A stretch of DNA of 64,000 nucleotides from Beverwykella pulmonaria (taxonomy: Eukaryota; Ascomycota; Dothideomycetes; Pleosporales; Melanommataceae), in assembly GCA_001599595.1 (NCBI GenBank), contig BCHH01000007.1, positions 798,391-862,390 of the forward strand, written 5' to 3'. Shown here piece by piece: positions 1-11,645 of this stretch. The position numbers and the translations under genes were made by a program. The notes below the pieces were generated by a model. That model was given only the letters and a program-made list of their open reading frames with translations, ran no database searches and had not been told where the DNA came from. The first letter of the stretch is position 1. Each line of letters starts with the position of its first letter.

Positions 1-1950
1 CGGGATTCCATGGTCAAAGAGGAAATATATAAGGAGGACAGTTTCCTATGTTATGTTTGCTCTTTGTAGTCAACTCAAATAACTTCACTCGTCTCTTACC
101 CAGATTGATACAGCAAGTTAGTTAGTCAATTTATTGATTGGATTTACCACCCCTCTGTCTTATATCATCGTCTTCGAACCTCACAGAATAATCCTACGAC
201 ACCTACGCTTACGCACCGCCTTAGTACGGACCGGACCCAGTAAGTGTTCACCTCGTATAACAACTTTGCGGAAGTTGTCATCCTCCATGTTAAGTACAAG
301 TGTGTTGAAAGATTTGTCTAGATTAGAGTTACTGTCTAGATTGCGGTCCTTGACGTCTGCAATGTGCTGTCTAACTCTTTGAGGGAAACAACTAGAATTT
401 GTATAATGTAGAGGAAACTTGGCCTTAAATTTAGCTTTAGCCTTGTCTTGCTCCTTGTCTGTGTGCTTCTATAAGCGGCAGTCCTCCTTGCTGCAGATAA
501 AGTATTGTCCTGGAGGTCTATGTCTGTGAGTTTGGCCTTAGTTATAGTGTTCCTAATTGTTATCCTTGTGGTATTAGCAGTCTGTAAAGTAGGCTTGGAC
601 TAGTTTAGGGGTCTCCTTCTTATACGCTATAATTAATAATTAGATCTTGCTAATTAAGGGTCCTACTCCTTCTAGTAGATCTAATACTGCGTATTAATAG
701 GCTAGAATACCTTGGCAACTAGTAACAAGCTTGTTGTGGAGGAAACTGTTAGTGCGCAGGTTGGGTTTAAGACTATGTTGCAACAGCAGTAGCTTTAAAA
801 TAAACAGCTTAAGGCAGTTGCTAATTGGCTTCCCTAAGTTTTCTGTAATAGTACTAGAAAGAGAGACATTGTTCTACTTATCTAGATTCTTGCAATAGAA
901 GCTAGGACCCTTAAAGAAGTTTTGAAGATGTCTACAGACTCTCTAAAAGTTGTATCCACATTTCTAAGCTATATTAGTGTTGTAGAAGTGGCTTGCAGCT
1001 ATTTCCTTTAGCATAGTAGGAAATGCCTTGAGGTAAGCTTCTTAGGGTACGTCTGCACAATTGCAGGTTTTGTAGAAGATAGTTAGCTTCTAGTCTAGGC
1101 TGTCTCCTGTTCTGCTGTATTTAAACTTGTCTGTGTATATCTTTAATAGGTTTGCGAGATTCCTGCTATAGCCCTGTACAGGTCCCTAATTTATAGGTGG
1201 TTGTACGTAAACTAGAGGTTCTTAGAGGTGATGCTAGGGGGAAGGTTGCTGTGCGTTTTAAGATTGCTGTAGGACACGCTTAATAGTTGTACTAGAGATC
1301 CTTCTTAATAGTAGCTTGGACTTAAATTTAACGCCCTGCTTAAGTGTAAGGTTAATCTCTTTGTCTAACTACTTGTGTTGTTTGTCCTTATAAGCAAGTT
1401 GGACTAGTAATGCTCTAATTGTGGTATTCTTATTGTTTGGAGGTACGTGTACGCCTCTGCTTTGTAGATATAACTTTAACTCCTAGAGGTTGCGTTTTTT
1501 AATAAGAGTGAAGGCCTCTTCTGTAAACGTGTTGAAGTCCTCCTAATAGCATTCCTATAGATCTCTGTCTATAGCTGTCTTATATTGCAAGTACTTCTAG
1601 GTTATGTATCTATTTACCTGTTCCTTAGTTGTATTATTATTAATCTTAATGCTATCTTTCTATTTTGTCTTTATCTCCTTGTATTTAGTTGTTATCTTCT
1701 TAGTCGTCATCTTTGCGAAGGGGTGGAGATTTGTGAGGGGTGGAGATTTGTGGAGGGGTGTTTCAAATCTTGTTAGGTTTGGAGGGGAGGTTGAGGTGTG
1801 ATTCTGCGCGGTCGCAGATGGTTGGAGGGGTGTTTCTTAAAGTTGTAGAAACTATGGGGGTCCTTAAGACTGTGTTAAGGGTGAATAGCGTGGGGTTTGA
1901 TCTGTTTGGTGCGCAAAGACTTGAGTCCTAAACAAAAAGAAACTAATTAG
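1..1950 (-). mobile_element. Decayed LTR-retrotransposon gag region, partial
   Basis: Read on the minus strand from an ATG at 1710, a gag-like reading frame runs toward the window edge. Across the stretches I translated, the breaks are mainly in-frame stops, mostly TAG. Around 1120-980 it reads like the fungal Gag core (KYSRTGDSLD, then KLTIFYKTC, then EAYLKAFPTML). Around 500-430 there is a zinc-knuckle-like motif of the C-x4-C-x5-H type (ICSKEDCRL, then a stop, then KHTDKEQD). Many stops fall where such families usually have Gln or Trp codons, as expected if CpA became TpA. The segment 1711-1950 is a G-rich leader between gag and the adjoining LTR-like repeat. No reverse transcriptase or integrase is visible because the window starts inside the element. 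I cannot tell copia from gypsy. The element is not functional. Confidence 0.7.
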
Positions 1951-1954
1951 TGTT

Positions 1955-2193
1955 GGTAACCCCAAGGTTATTCACAGTCACAGTAGAGGTAATTGACTGG
2001 TTGAATGTATTACCACGTAGCAGTGGGCTCCAATACTGTAGTATTAGTGTCCTGCTTGTGTGGTGATGATATTCTTAAGGTTCTAAGATACGAGGATCCT
2101 TGAGGATCCTTGACTCAGAAAGCTGATCATGTGACTGCCGCCAGAGCGGGGAAATCACGTGATATCAACGCTGAGAAATCATGTGATACCAAC
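1955..2193 (-). repeat. LTR-like dispersed repeat, copy 1
   Basis: This 239-bp segment is colinear with 29272-29534. The only length difference is one 24-bp unit at the right end, which has two units here and three there. It lies directly upstream (minus-strand sense) of the gag relic, as a 5' LTR would. The right end carries palindromic ATCACGTGAT-type units. Several differences from the other copy are A or T here against G or C there, mostly at CpG sites. It abuts the pseudogene at 2199. I did not find clear TG..CA ends, so the exact LTR borders are uncertain. Confidence 0.7.
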
Positions 2194-2198
2194 AATAA

Positions 2199-3460
2199 CG
2201 ATGTGGGGAATAAATGACCAAAGTATATCTTGCATAGGAACGCTCAACGCCTGGATAGGCCTGGCCGTAGACGCTAGGGCAGACATCTTCAGGGGACTTT
2301 TAGGTGTCTTTAGTGGGCTGTTCACGCAAGATGAGATAGAGAGAGAGATGGCGGGTGAAGATATCGAGAAAATCTCGTTCGCTTTCTTCAAACAATTGTC
2401 CATCTAAACGGGGCACGGGTGGACCAAGCTCGCGATAAGCAGCAGAGAGAGAGGGGAGTGGGACTGGATACCAGTAGTAGCCAATTATGACAGACTCATG
2501 ACCACGGACTGCTTCGCGGGGGTAGTGGATTTGGGACGCCTGAAGAAAAATGGTCGGGCGAAGACTATGGCAATGACCAGCATTATCGGGTCACCTCAGA
2601 AGTACATGAAAATCACGCTGAGTCGAGAGAATAAAGGCTTCCAGTTCATTTTCAAGGGCTGTAACTGCGGGGGAAAAATCGGATACATCAGAAGGAGGCT
2701 GATACCCACAAACAATAAACCCGAAAATGTGAATTGGAGCGAGACAGGTAGGGTACTGGTGCAATGTGCGACGATCTTAGGAAAAATCATGGACCCCAGT
2801 TGCAATGTCATCGAGTACAAGAAGAGACTGCTCCGCAAGCTCCAACCAAATTGGCACATTAGCGACCCCAGTGCGAAACCTACCGGGTGGATAGACGGAT
2901 GTGTGAGGGGCACATTTTGGGAAAACCTGGACCGCCATTACTTCAGAACCTATAACATGTCGATGACCTACAGGATGGGAGACATAACCGGCTGCGATTC
3001 CCGGCTCGAGAACGAAATCACGGCGAATATTTCTTGCGATATCTGTGTAAATTACGGGTGCATGATAGTCGCTCCGTTTTCGCTGGTTTTTGAAGCCATA
3101 ACCGCGGTGAAGGGGAGCTTCCTCGGCGATGCCTTCGCAACCACAGATAGAGACAACAGGATAGTGTTGAAATACGGCCTGGGGTTGGTACAGGTCGGAG
3201 ACGTAGGCAAGGCCTTCAACTTGGTAGCGTTCAGTGGCGATGTCAACTCCCACAAGTCTTATGACTCTAGCTGCAGGAACAAAAAATTTGACAAGGCTAT
3301 GGTTTCCAAGCTACAGTGGCCTAAGGGTAGAGCCTTGGTAAGAGAGGAGTTTAACCACGACATTACGAACATGATGAGAGTGTATGGATATGTGGAAACC
3401 AGAGGCTCCGGTAACTTACTGATTTGCAGGAATCAACTGATTGGTCATTACAAGATATAG
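2199..3460 (+). pseudogene. 5'-truncated fungal gene, possibly the C-terminal half of a HET-type protein
   Basis: Coding begins abruptly at the border of the LTR-like repeat (WGINDQSISCIGTLNAW) and continues in frame to a TAA at 2404-2406. Translation after that stop still reads sensibly (TGHGWTKLAISSRER). A one-frame shift near 2450-2460 then joins it to WDWIPVVANYDRLMTTDC and a 320-codon open frame ending at 3460. The first part resembles the region after the HET domain in many fungal HET proteins, where a G-x-FSGLF-like segment precedes the second half. That assignment is from memory of the family style and is weak. The long tail has scattered Cys residues and no motif I recognise. The missing 5' end, stop and frameshift make it a pseudogene. 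The long intact 3' frame suggests fairly recent loss. Confidence 0.5.
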
Positions 3461-4540
3461 GAATCTGCATAGACGAAGTCATCCAACACAAAAGAGGGGC
3501 ACAGAGAGTGACTTTACGATAAAGTAACGTCGCGTTAATGCATGGGTGATATAATTATCACCACAATTGGCAACGTCTAGCCGAGTTCTTATTTATTAGT
3601 CTAAAATCAAAGCAAACCTTATATCATCCGGTTGATTTCGAGTATTTTTGGAAATAGACACATCCATGGAATTAATTAGGGATCGAGATGGTTCTGTGAT
3701 CCTTTAGACGATTGACTGTCTCCACCATTCGTGACAAACAGTAGAGATGGGTTAATAGCCACCCAGTTGACCACTAGTATACTGGTATTCTGCCTAAACA
3801 TGACTATGCGACATACTGTCCCTCAGTTTAACTGCTTCTAGTAGCTAAAGACCACTTAGTAATCCTGTTCAGAAATTGGAGACAGAATAACGAAGTAACA
3901 GAGGGCTGATATCTGGCTCCTGCATCTATAGACTGACAACCGGTCAGCTACTCACCATGTATGGTATCTGAAACTGCACCCTTCTACAACGGAGACTCTT
4001 CGAGGTAATAGATAATTGGTCCACAATCACGACCACTTCAGGAGTGAGCAGTCCACTAGGCAACATTTAAGCGCCAGGATTCAATGACACGATAAAAGCA
4101 GCAAGACAAAGAAGAGGCACAGCAGCGGCAGGCCGTTCCCCATGCCCAGAATAACTTATTGTCCAAAACGTAATCTGCAGTTACAATCCTTCAACAAACA
4201 GCGAAGCGAAAAGGATTACTGGATTCATATGTGCCGGGTACTGTCATTACCAGATGTCGAACCGAACCTCGTACTCTTGTAATTTGGCACGACGACGCGC
4301 TATCATATACGGGATCGGCGGGTTCGCTTCCACATTATGAAGACTCGAAATTTTTTCACTGCATGACATGACCAAAAGTGCTCGTTGACTGAGTGATGCC
4401 GAAGTGCATTCTGGGTGCGGAACCTGCGCAGATATAGAACAAAACAAATGCGTTCAAATGTTTAGATAGATCCATTCGTGGCGAGCCTCTTTCAACAATA
4501 CAACCACTATTCTCTGCAGTGTTCTCGTAATATGCCATTG
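3461..4540. other. Intergenic, no gene seen
   Basis: Mixed-composition sequence between the pseudogene and the 3' end of the kinase gene. Only short overlapping ORFs without recognisable motifs are present. 4250-4540 would include the kinase 3' UTR. Confidence 0.5.
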
Positions 4541-5847
4541 TTACTCTTCCTTGTAGTCATCAAATCCCCCAGGGAACTTCTCAACCATCTTCTGCATCTG
4601 TTCAACGGCCATCTTCCGAAAATCTTTAACGTCTGGAAATAGCGCAGCAGCTTGCAAGTTGAAACGACTGTTCTCTTCAATATTTTTTGCAGAACCTAAT
4701 TGAAAGGAGGAATTCTTACAGGGAGTATAAAGCATTCCGATCGTCGTAATCGTTCTCAGGATACGATTTGGGTACATGGGAATGGTATGCCGTAAAATAG
4801 CTGCGCGAGAATTTATTACGTTCAGGGCGCCAGTTACCCAGCTCGTCTTAGACAGTCAGATTGTAGAACATTGAGGTAGGTGTAGGTGAGCGGCTTACAC
4901 TCATTGTGGGCATAGAAGCTTGCAGGATCATATATCAGAGGTTTGTCTGTCATCGTGTCGATAGCGGTGTTTCCGCACCACAAGTCTCCATGCACGAGCG
5001 AAGGCTTCACTATACGTCCGTTCAATTCCAGAGGCCTAAGCAGTCTGGGAATGACCTTTGTGATCATGGCAGGCTTGAGTTCTTCCATCTCTTTCCATGG
5101 TCCACCGCGCTCGACATTTATATCCAGCATATGCTTGAACCCAACAGTGAAGAATTCTTCCCATGTATCCACCCAATTGTTATTCTGTGGTAAGTTGCCG
5201 TTGTATGTCACCACGTGGAAGCCGAACTTCCCGTTAGGTGACTGGCTGCGAGTATGGAGATTCGCAACGGTTTCGCAAAACTCAATGGGCTCGGGAAGTT
5301 CGTCTGCTAGCTCATAGAACTTGCAGACATAGTAATGCGCATCAGCAATCTTCGTGAAGGATCCCCACGCAATTGGCTTTGGGGCATAGTCTCCAACGAC
5401 AGCATGTATTGCTGACGTTGATTCATATTCACCTATGAGCGCGGCCAAGCCATGGTGGCCTCTGGACACCTGCAATGAGGAAATGTGTCAGTTATCGGCC
5501 CATATGATTAAGAATGTTCTCCTTCACCTTCATGAAGTAAGTCTCGTTGCCTCCATGAGCATCAGTGGTATCGATTCTGTAGCTTTTTGCCCAGGCTGAG
5601 GATCCATGATAACTAATGCTCACAGGTCGCTCAAACACGGGGATCTCTAGGGTTCACAGTCAGTCCAATTATGCTAGCAAAAAAGCTTTGAGAACTGTTT
5701 CTCTTAAGTAGTATTGCAAAGTAGAAATGCGTTTTCCGTTGCTTGAACGAGTGAAGTGGGACCGTGCCAACTTGGGCCTCGAAATGAGGAGCACTTACCG
5801 CCCGTTATAGCTGCATCAACCTCCGACGCTTGAAAATCGGGATCCAT
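4541..5847 (-). CDS. Fructosamine/ketosamine 3-kinase family protein (5 exons)
   Basis: Model: complement(4541-4667, 4720-4846, 4899-5469, 5528-5646, 5799-5847), 993 nt, 330 aa. All four introns are 52-152 bp with GT..AG ends, and the frame is continuous. The family (PF03881) phosphorylates ketosamines on glycated proteins so that the sugar detaches, a protein-repair step in the cytosol. Support comes from the kinase-like core: VHGDLWCGNT (catalytic loop, about residue 220), then IYDPASFYAHNEYELG (metal-binding Asp and following loop), then NWRPE and a C-terminal AALFPDVKDFR segment. An N-terminal YHGSSAWAKSY segment matches the nucleotide-binding start. Length fits the family (about 290-340 aa). 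The ATG at 5847 is followed by a short first exon. It is divergent from the NLR gene, 474 bp away. The gene appears intact. Confidence 0.9.
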
Positions 5848-6321
5848 GGAGTTTATTCTGACTATTAGTGATCTTGGGTGTTGCCATGGAGGCGGCTCTA
5901 GTCGAGTCTAAATAGAGGTCTCTCACCGTCTACGCCGCAAGCCTGACACTTTGCCACCTATGTCCAGTTCAAGGATCAAGCGCCTATCACAGCCCCCATC
6001 ACACGGGAAGACTCTTCAATAGCACACAACAGTGAGCCGTGCGTCATGAATTGAAGATGCTACGGTCGAGTAAGCGATCACTAAGACGGTAAGGCGCTTA
6101 ATTTGGCGGCAAGTGGGGCGGGATCCGGGCGCTAAGATAGCGCCCCTGACCGTTACTCCAATCAATCTTGCTAATATACACCACAACCTTAGATTAACAG
6201 GCGTGAGCACCCGTGGACATAGCCCGTCCTTCAACCTTTTGGTCGTTATATCCTTTCTGCCTGGGCTTTGCCATACCCGAGCCCATCAAGATTGTCATCC
6301 TGCGCAGTAGTATCAGTCAAA
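5848..6321. promoter_or_regulatory. Shared divergent promoter region
   Basis: 474 bp separate the start codons of the kinase (-) and the NLR gene (+), so both promoters should lie here. I see no clear TATA box or defined operator. Short ORFs in the segment have no recognisable product. Confidence 0.4.
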
Positions 6322-9300
6322 ATGGAGCGTGTAAGACCACCACGCGAAGTTACTACCGGTAGTTTGAAACTTACAGATTTTCTAGTTTAGAAGACGTTCT
6401 TCTGGCAATACTTCGACATCATCTCTTAACCCTCCTCCTTCGACACGATCAAGAAGCAGCCGTAGCCCTCTGGGTCGAACAATTAGCGAAGCTTTGAGAA
6501 GGCTCACTTATCAGAGCGAGGAAGAAGATGACAGTCTTTCGGGGTATTCAAAAGGGCCACTGGGACTGGTCCAGCTTCATACTGTTACCGATTCGCTGAT
6601 CGAATTCATCTTCATACATGGTCTCGGTGGGGGCTCGCAAAAGACATGGTCATTGACATCAGATCCAGACCATTACTGGCCCAAGCATTGGTTGCCGCGA
6701 AATGAAGCGTTTGCTCGTGTTAGCATACACAGCGTTGGATACAAGGCTGATTGGGCTGAGAAGAAGAAGAGTTCCTGGAATATTCACGACTTTGCTCACA
6801 ACCTATTACGTGCTATACATTGTGATCCTGGGATTAGCAAGAGAAATGTAAGTCTAGACGTAGCCTGTACTCACAACTATATATACTGATGAGCACTTAG
6901 AGTAAGATTGTCTTTGTAGCCCATAGCATGGGTGGCATAGTCGCTAAAAAGGTATTGCACCATCCACTACTTGTGATGCTCCAATGACCGACATTCTATA
7001 GGCTTACTTGCTCGCCCGCGAAGCTCGAAACTATCAGGATATCGCCGATCGAATCCATACAATCTTTTTCTTAGCCACACCCCACCGTGGTGCTGATTTA
7101 GCAAAGACATTAGGGAATATTCTACGGGCCTCAAATGCCCCCAAAACCTTCGTTACGGAGCTGAGTCGCAGTTCAGACTCTATTTCATCCATCAATGATA
7201 GTTTTCGACATTGTGCAGAGAAGCTACATCTATGGTCCTTCTACGAGAAGGTCGATAGTAACCTTGGCCTCGCGAAAGTGAAAATAGTTGATGAGAACTC
7301 GGCTACTCTTGGCTTTGCCCACGAAATGATTTCGCCTCTCAATGCCGATCACCGCGGTGTCTGCAAATTCAATCAAGAAACCGATCCGAACTATCAAGCT
7401 TTGTTGAATGCCTTCACCAAGACGATCGACTTAATCTATGCTGAAGGTATTATCGCTCTTATCCATTAGCCAGTCATATGCTCACAACTTTCAGGAACAC
7501 AAACCACAACGGAAAATGCTGCAGAGCAACGATCTCGGCTTTCCAAAATGCTTGGGCTAAATGAGTGGTTCGAAAACGGAATGCATCCTCTCGAAGATAT
7601 ACGCGTTCCAGGATCGTGCACATGGTTGGCCGCAAGGCCGCTTTATCAAGCATGGGAAGCAGCACAGCCTAGTAGCAGGCACATATTTTGGCTTGAGGGC
7701 AACGCAGGATCCGGCAAATCCACCCTATGTTCTCATACCATCGATGGACTAACACAGAGAGAATTGAGTTGCAGCTATTTCTTCTTCAAGCATGGTGATG
7801 CTACAAGGTCGACCGTTGCTAAATGCCTGATGGCCCTCGCGAATCAGATGGCAATGTATGACCAGCGCCTAGTTCAACAACTCCTCGCTATGCATCAAGA
7901 TGTTTTACATATCGAACAATGGGATGAGAAAACGATATGGCGGAAGCTTTTTGCTGAGTGTATTTTTGTGTCCCAGAAAACGACACCTCACTACTGGATC
8001 ATCGATGCTGTGGACGAATGCAGACGATTCCCGGTTTTGCTAACCCTCCTCGCCCAAGCGCCACCAAACCTCAGGATATTTGTCACTAGTCGTAATACAT
8101 TAGAAGTAGAGAAAAGTAGAACGACGCTGGTTAGCTGCTGCGAGGTTTACCGTCTCGAAGAAAGAGACACACTAGATGATCTTGGGCTCTTCGTGGAATC
8201 AAGAATGGATCAACTTCCTGCTGGCAATGGTGACAGTCGGAATAGACTAAAGACGAGGATTCTAGAAAAGGCATCCGGGTCGTTTCTTTGGACGTCGCTG
8301 GTCATTAAAGAGCTCGAGTCGGCTTATTCCGAGGAAAGCGCCGAAGAGATTCTGAATGAGATTCCGGTCGACATGAATAATTTTTATGCTAGAACGGTCG
8401 AGTGCATACTTAAAAACCGCCGAGCGGTCACATTGGCGGCCTCCATTTTTCTATGGACTCTATTCTCTTTGCGACCACTGAAGGTATCTGAACTTCAATC
8501 TGCATTAAAATTAGACACCGGCCAGACCGTCTACAACCTGGAGAAGTCGATCTCTGAAATCTGTGGTCAGCTCGTAGTTGTCAATTCAAAGAACGAAGTA
8601 GACATTATTCATGAAACAGCAAGGGCATACCTCCTTCAAGATAAGAGATTCGCTGAACTTACGAAACGTCGGGAAAGTCACACGAAGATCGCAGGTCTAT
8701 GCTTGCGTACTTTAGTGGAAAACTTATCCAATAGTGCAAGGAAATGGCCAAGAAGATCATTAATACCGGATTATGACGTTGCGTTGACAAAGTATGCCTG
8801 CGAGTATTTCTCCGATCATCTATACATGAGCGCATCCGAAGACTTGCCGAATTGGAATCTCCTCTTCAAGTTTTTGCAAACCAACATGTGCATTTGGATT
8901 GAGTCGTTAGCGAAAATGGGAAACCTGCGACCGATCCCACGTACCGCGAAGAATTTGCAAGCCTACATGAAGCGACGCTTGAAATATACATCAATACTAT
9001 CTTCAACAAGAGATGAGCTTGAAATGTGGGCTATTGACCTCCTTCGTCTCCATGGTAAATTCAGCTCACAACTTCAACTATCGCCCTCATCGATACATAC
9101 AATAATTCCGGCAATGTGTCCTTCAAACTCCAATCTAGCGATCAGGCATGCACCACGACCGCCTCAGCCACGACTCTACATTAGAGGCGAGATTGAGCAG
9201 GCTTGGAGTGACTGCCTAATACAGATCGATTATCCGGCACGACAGACGGGCGCGGTCGCACATGGTGATCGATATGTAGCCGTAGCATTGTCTGATGGCA

Positions 9301-11237
9301 TGGTGATGTTATATCATCACGACTCCGCACATCTAAGATCAATGCATAATCATGGTGAAAAAGTGAAAATGCTTTCCTTTAGCACTAACGACCAGTATCT
9401 TGCATCTAGCGGCCTGAAGATGGTGCAAGTGTGGGATGTAACAAGTGGTACCTTATTGTACACATTCAACACCGCTCAGCAGGCACTCTTTATTCACTTC
9501 ATAAGTGACGATATACTCGTTGCTGCCACCCAGAACAGTCATATTACAGCTTGGCACTTGAACGACGGCGCCGAGAGTCGGCAATGGTCCTGGACAGACA
9601 CGATGCTGACTTCTGGACAGAAAAGACCGCAGCAGCAGCCAGCGAAAGCCTTTATATCCGAGAGTAAAATATTAGCCGTCTGCTATCGTGGACTACCAGT
9701 TCACTTATATGATCTGGAAACTGAGCGATTCATGGGCTACTGCAGCCGAGATACCATTAGTCTGAAAGGCGGGACATCGAATCACAATCCTGTGGACTCT
9801 CTTGCTTTCAAGGAGTCTTCCGAGGGCGCAGGCACATTTCTAGTCGTATCATATGGTGACGGAGAGTTGGTAGTTTACGATGTGGACTCACTCCAACTTC
9901 GTTCCAGAAAGTCTGGAGTGTATGCCCACAGCCTTGCATGCTCGCCTGATGGTCACATCCTTGTCACAGGGAGTTCGCAGGGTGCAATCCAAATTTTTGA
10001 ATTTGGCGGTGATCTTGACGATCATTTGACACTCATCTACAGAATCGACGCATACGAAGAGGGCATCAAAGGCATGGCCTTCAGCCGAGACGGACTCCAT
10101 TTTGCGGATATCAGAGGATCACAATATCGCATCTGGGAACCCACCGTGCTCATGCGCAGCGATGACGACGAATTCAGTCAAAGCGAGTACAGCTCAGCAA
10201 TATCCATCGCCCCTACATCAGTGGCTATGTCAGAAGGGGCACTACCTGCAGAAATCACAACCATTTGTTCTCACCCCAATGCTGGATATGTATTTTGTGG
10301 TAATCAAGATGGCCATGTAGTAGCCTTCGAGACTTTCCACGGCACCCAAAACCAACCTCTCTACCAGCATGCAACGAACGTCAGTGTCACAGCCATTGTC
10401 TACAACGATACTAGGAGTATCCTGGCAAGTGCAGACGAGTCCGGTCGAATCCTTATCCACACAGTGGTTATAACAAACTCTGACTGCAAAATCGATGGTC
10501 CTGTCGCCGACATTCGCACACAAGTCACTGCTATGATGATTTTGCTGAATCCTTCAGGTACCAAGATTCTCGTTCAACGCAAAACTGCACTGGATATATG
10601 GACTATGGAAGGTGTGAAAAGCCAATCCATTCTCATGAAATCACCAGGTGGAAATAGTCAGACCCACAGTGATCGAGTCCTTCTGAACCATCCTCTGGAT
10701 TCCCGCTGTTTCCTCTGCGTTGACGGCGATGATCTACAAATTCATTCTTGGGAAGAAAAGGCCTTAGATATATCGATGGCAGGGCTGTCTATCGAGAGCC
10801 TTTTATCCATGGGCGAGTCTTCAAAATTACGGATTACAATAATCAATCTTCAAAAGGCAAGCTCCACTTCGCCAACTGCCTCTGCTACACTACGAGCATG
10901 GCGACCCATAGGACAAGCCAACTCTCCTGATTTCGCAGCCTCTACTCCAATATTAGGCAAACATGCAGATAGGATTCATCGGATCATCACGGTAGAGGGA
11001 GATCTTGCGTTGTTTATCGACACCAGCTTCTGCGTGTGTAGCATTGATCTCACTAAACATGCGCAAAATATGCTTGATGTCAAGAGGCATTTCTTTTTGT
11101 TGTCAGAATGGCAGAAAAGTAACGGCGGCTTTGTCTTAGAGTATATTCCGAAAAGTCGAGATTTTGTGGTCGCGAAAAGGGATGGTATCTTGGTTCTGAG
11201 TGGTGGACTGGACTTGGAGGAGCCGTGGCTGGCATAG
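6322..11237 (+). CDS. NLR-type STAND receptor: SesB-like hydrolase, NACHT, WD40
   Basis: Model: 6322-6330, 6386-6847, 6901-6951, 7002-7446, 7495-11237; 4710 nt, 1569 aa. The first exon encodes only three residues and uses the acceptor ending at 6385. Residues 1-50 are Ser/Arg-rich. About 65-300 form an alpha/beta-hydrolase of the SesB/PGAP1-like type: FIHGLGGGSQKTW, the nucleophile motif AHSMGG (Ser about 166), and FLATPHRGAD. A NACHT NTPase follows, with Walker A GNAGSGKST at about 391-399 and a Walker B-like WIIDAVDEC near 490-497. From about 900 onward are degenerate WD40-type blades (for example VQVWDVTSG). Such fungal receptors are linked to non-self recognition and regulated cell death. 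By analogy, ligand sensing by the propeller would drive NACHT oligomerisation and hydrolase activation. The WD repeats are divergent from each other, unlike the near-identical repeats of fast-evolving HNWD-type receptors. All key motifs are intact. Confidence 0.88.
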
Positions 11238-11645
11238 TCTTAGTCTTCTAGTGTTACACAGTGACATGATTTACTGACTAGGTTTTGGCTCGATTATTGA
11301 ATACAATTATGATCATCATTCGTAGCTTCAGAAGTCCAACTTCCTTCTAAACTTATCACCAACAGATGTCGTCCTTTTTGATCTGGAAAAGTGTTAAAAC
11401 ATTAGGCTACAGTGGCGACTGCAACCCCTTCTTAATTTCAATCTTTATCAAAATATTCCGCCCAGCATTCCAGCCTATTGCCTAAAATGGTGGACTTATT
11501 AGCTTTGGAGTTACAAAAGTCATGTGACCTCTACGGGCCGTGCGCGCAGCTTGTTTTCTTAGCGTTAGATAGCAAGAGCCTTGTGCATGACTAGCTCAGA
11601 TCGCTTATCTCTTTCCAGCTCCCCTTCTACTACCAACCAGCCTTG
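11238..11645. other. Intergenic, no gene seen
   Basis: 408 bp between the NLR stop codon and the aldo/keto reductase start. It holds the 3' UTR of one and the promoter of the other. No motif stands out. Confidence 0.5.

Noticed and set aside
2777..3253. 158-codon minus-strand ORF within the left pseudogene
   Set aside because: It is antisense to the better-supported plus frame and has no recognisable motif.
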